Positions 63,558-64,000 of a DNA stretch of 64,000 nucleotides are shown piece after piece. Origin of the DNA: Reticulitermes speratus (Eukaryota; Arthropoda; Insecta; Blattodea; Rhinotermitidae); the NCBI GenBank assembly GCA_021186555.1, contig JAJKFL010000010.1:4822585-4886584 (forward strand), read 5' to 3'. The position numbers were made by a program, and so were the translations under genes. Numbering within the stretch: position 1 is the first letter of the stretch; every line of letters starts with the position of its first letter. A model generated the notes under the pieces. The model saw only the letters and a program-made list of their open reading frames with translations. It ran no database searches and had not been told where the DNA came from.

Positions 63558-63826
63558 TTTCACTTTATATTCACCGTGCATCTTATTATAATTGAATTAT
63601 TTGTACCAACAAATGCACTAAGACAGTTTTTTTCACTGTTTACTTTATTATAAGGATGCCCCAATACGCATTTCGGCAGTTATTCTGCCATCATCAGGGG
63701 GGTATTTTAAGGAGTTTTTACATAGACCAATTTTGGTTACGTCATAACAGTGAGTCAGTGTTTACCACATCGTATAAAATTTTACAAAAATTACTGTCTT
63801 AGTGCATTTGTTTGTACAAATAAAAC
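63558..63826 (-). mobile_element. Hammerhead foldback element O
   Basis: Duplication AAATTGCATAGT at 63546-63557 and 63827-63838. End box CACCGTGCAT at 63572-63581. Arms: ACCAACAAATGCACTAAGAC (63605) and CTTAGTGCATTTGTTTGT (about 63798). One hammerhead, on the minus strand. Confidence 0.88.
63659..63701 (-). ncRNA. Hammerhead ribozyme core (element O)
   Basis: Minus strand: CTGATGA 63697-63691, stem II GGCAG-(AATAA)-CTGCC, GAAA 63674-63671, stem III ATGCGTAT (near-palindrome), U at the cleavage position 63663, stem I CCCC/GGGG. Stem III differs from the ACATGT type of its relatives. Confidence 0.78.
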
Positions 63827-64000
63827 AAATTGCATAGTGTTTCACAATTATTAGTAGCTTCCAAAATGAAAGTATAACTAAAGATCTGAAATAATCCATT
63901 ACGAAGTAACACATTTGTATAGGTGACTCTGAGCTTTATCAGTGAAGAATGTTAAGTCCCCTACACGTTGCAAAGTGAAGCGACCGTAATTTCACAAAAG

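Overview
This window looks like intergenic DNA from a large, repeat-rich insect genome, most probably a cockroach or a close relative such as Periplaneta americana. That assignment rests on remembered resemblance of the tRNA-derived SINEs and LINE C-terminal fragments to that lineage; no search was run. I see no protein-coding gene I can support. Every longer open frame lies in a tandem array, in a SINE read through, in a pyrimidine-rich tract, or in a LINE remnant. There is no bacterial-type operon, CRISPR array, rRNA or genuine tRNA gene.

The DNA is a mosaic of transposable elements and minisatellites. About 0.2-1.7 kb is a 49-bp satellite followed by a 19-bp array. A pogo/Tigger-like MITE sits at 2.9-3.4 kb. 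A 114-bp minisatellite carried in a TIR-bounded element occurs at four loci (5.3-7.7, 9.0-9.55, 14.9-15.7, 21.4-22.6 kb). Further arrays are at 10.3 (19 bp), 39.8-40.3 (about 21 bp), 42.9-43.2 (3-bp-phased), 45.4-45.8 (144 bp) and 52.9-53.9 kb (about 11 bp with higher-order structure). At least five tRNA-derived SINE families (called A-E here) contribute about 30 copies. Two LINE families survive as 3' ORF ends, plus one RNase H-like LINE fragment at 36.3-36.6 kb.

The most interesting component is a dispersed family of 0.2-0.5 kb foldback elements (about 14 copies, labelled A-O here without an M element) whose arms carry the hammerhead self-cleaving ribozyme core: CUGANGA, stem II, GAAA, a very short palindromic stem III, then UA or UC. 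Stems I and II differ in sequence between copies yet keep pairing, which is covariation. Nine copies are flanked by direct repeats of 10-15 bp, and several share a one-sided end box ATGCACGGTGA. This points to RNA-mediated insertion, as known for Penelope-like elements and retrozymes that carry hammerheads. A second foldback family (about 10 copies, GACGTTTCGGGACAAC...) has the same layout with a degenerate core.

Nested insertions give relative ages: a hammerhead element inside a LINE copy (26.1 kb), SINE A inside a hammerhead element (35.2 kb), and SINE B inside another (17.9 kb). Coordinates of degenerate repeats are approximate, since everything was read by eye.
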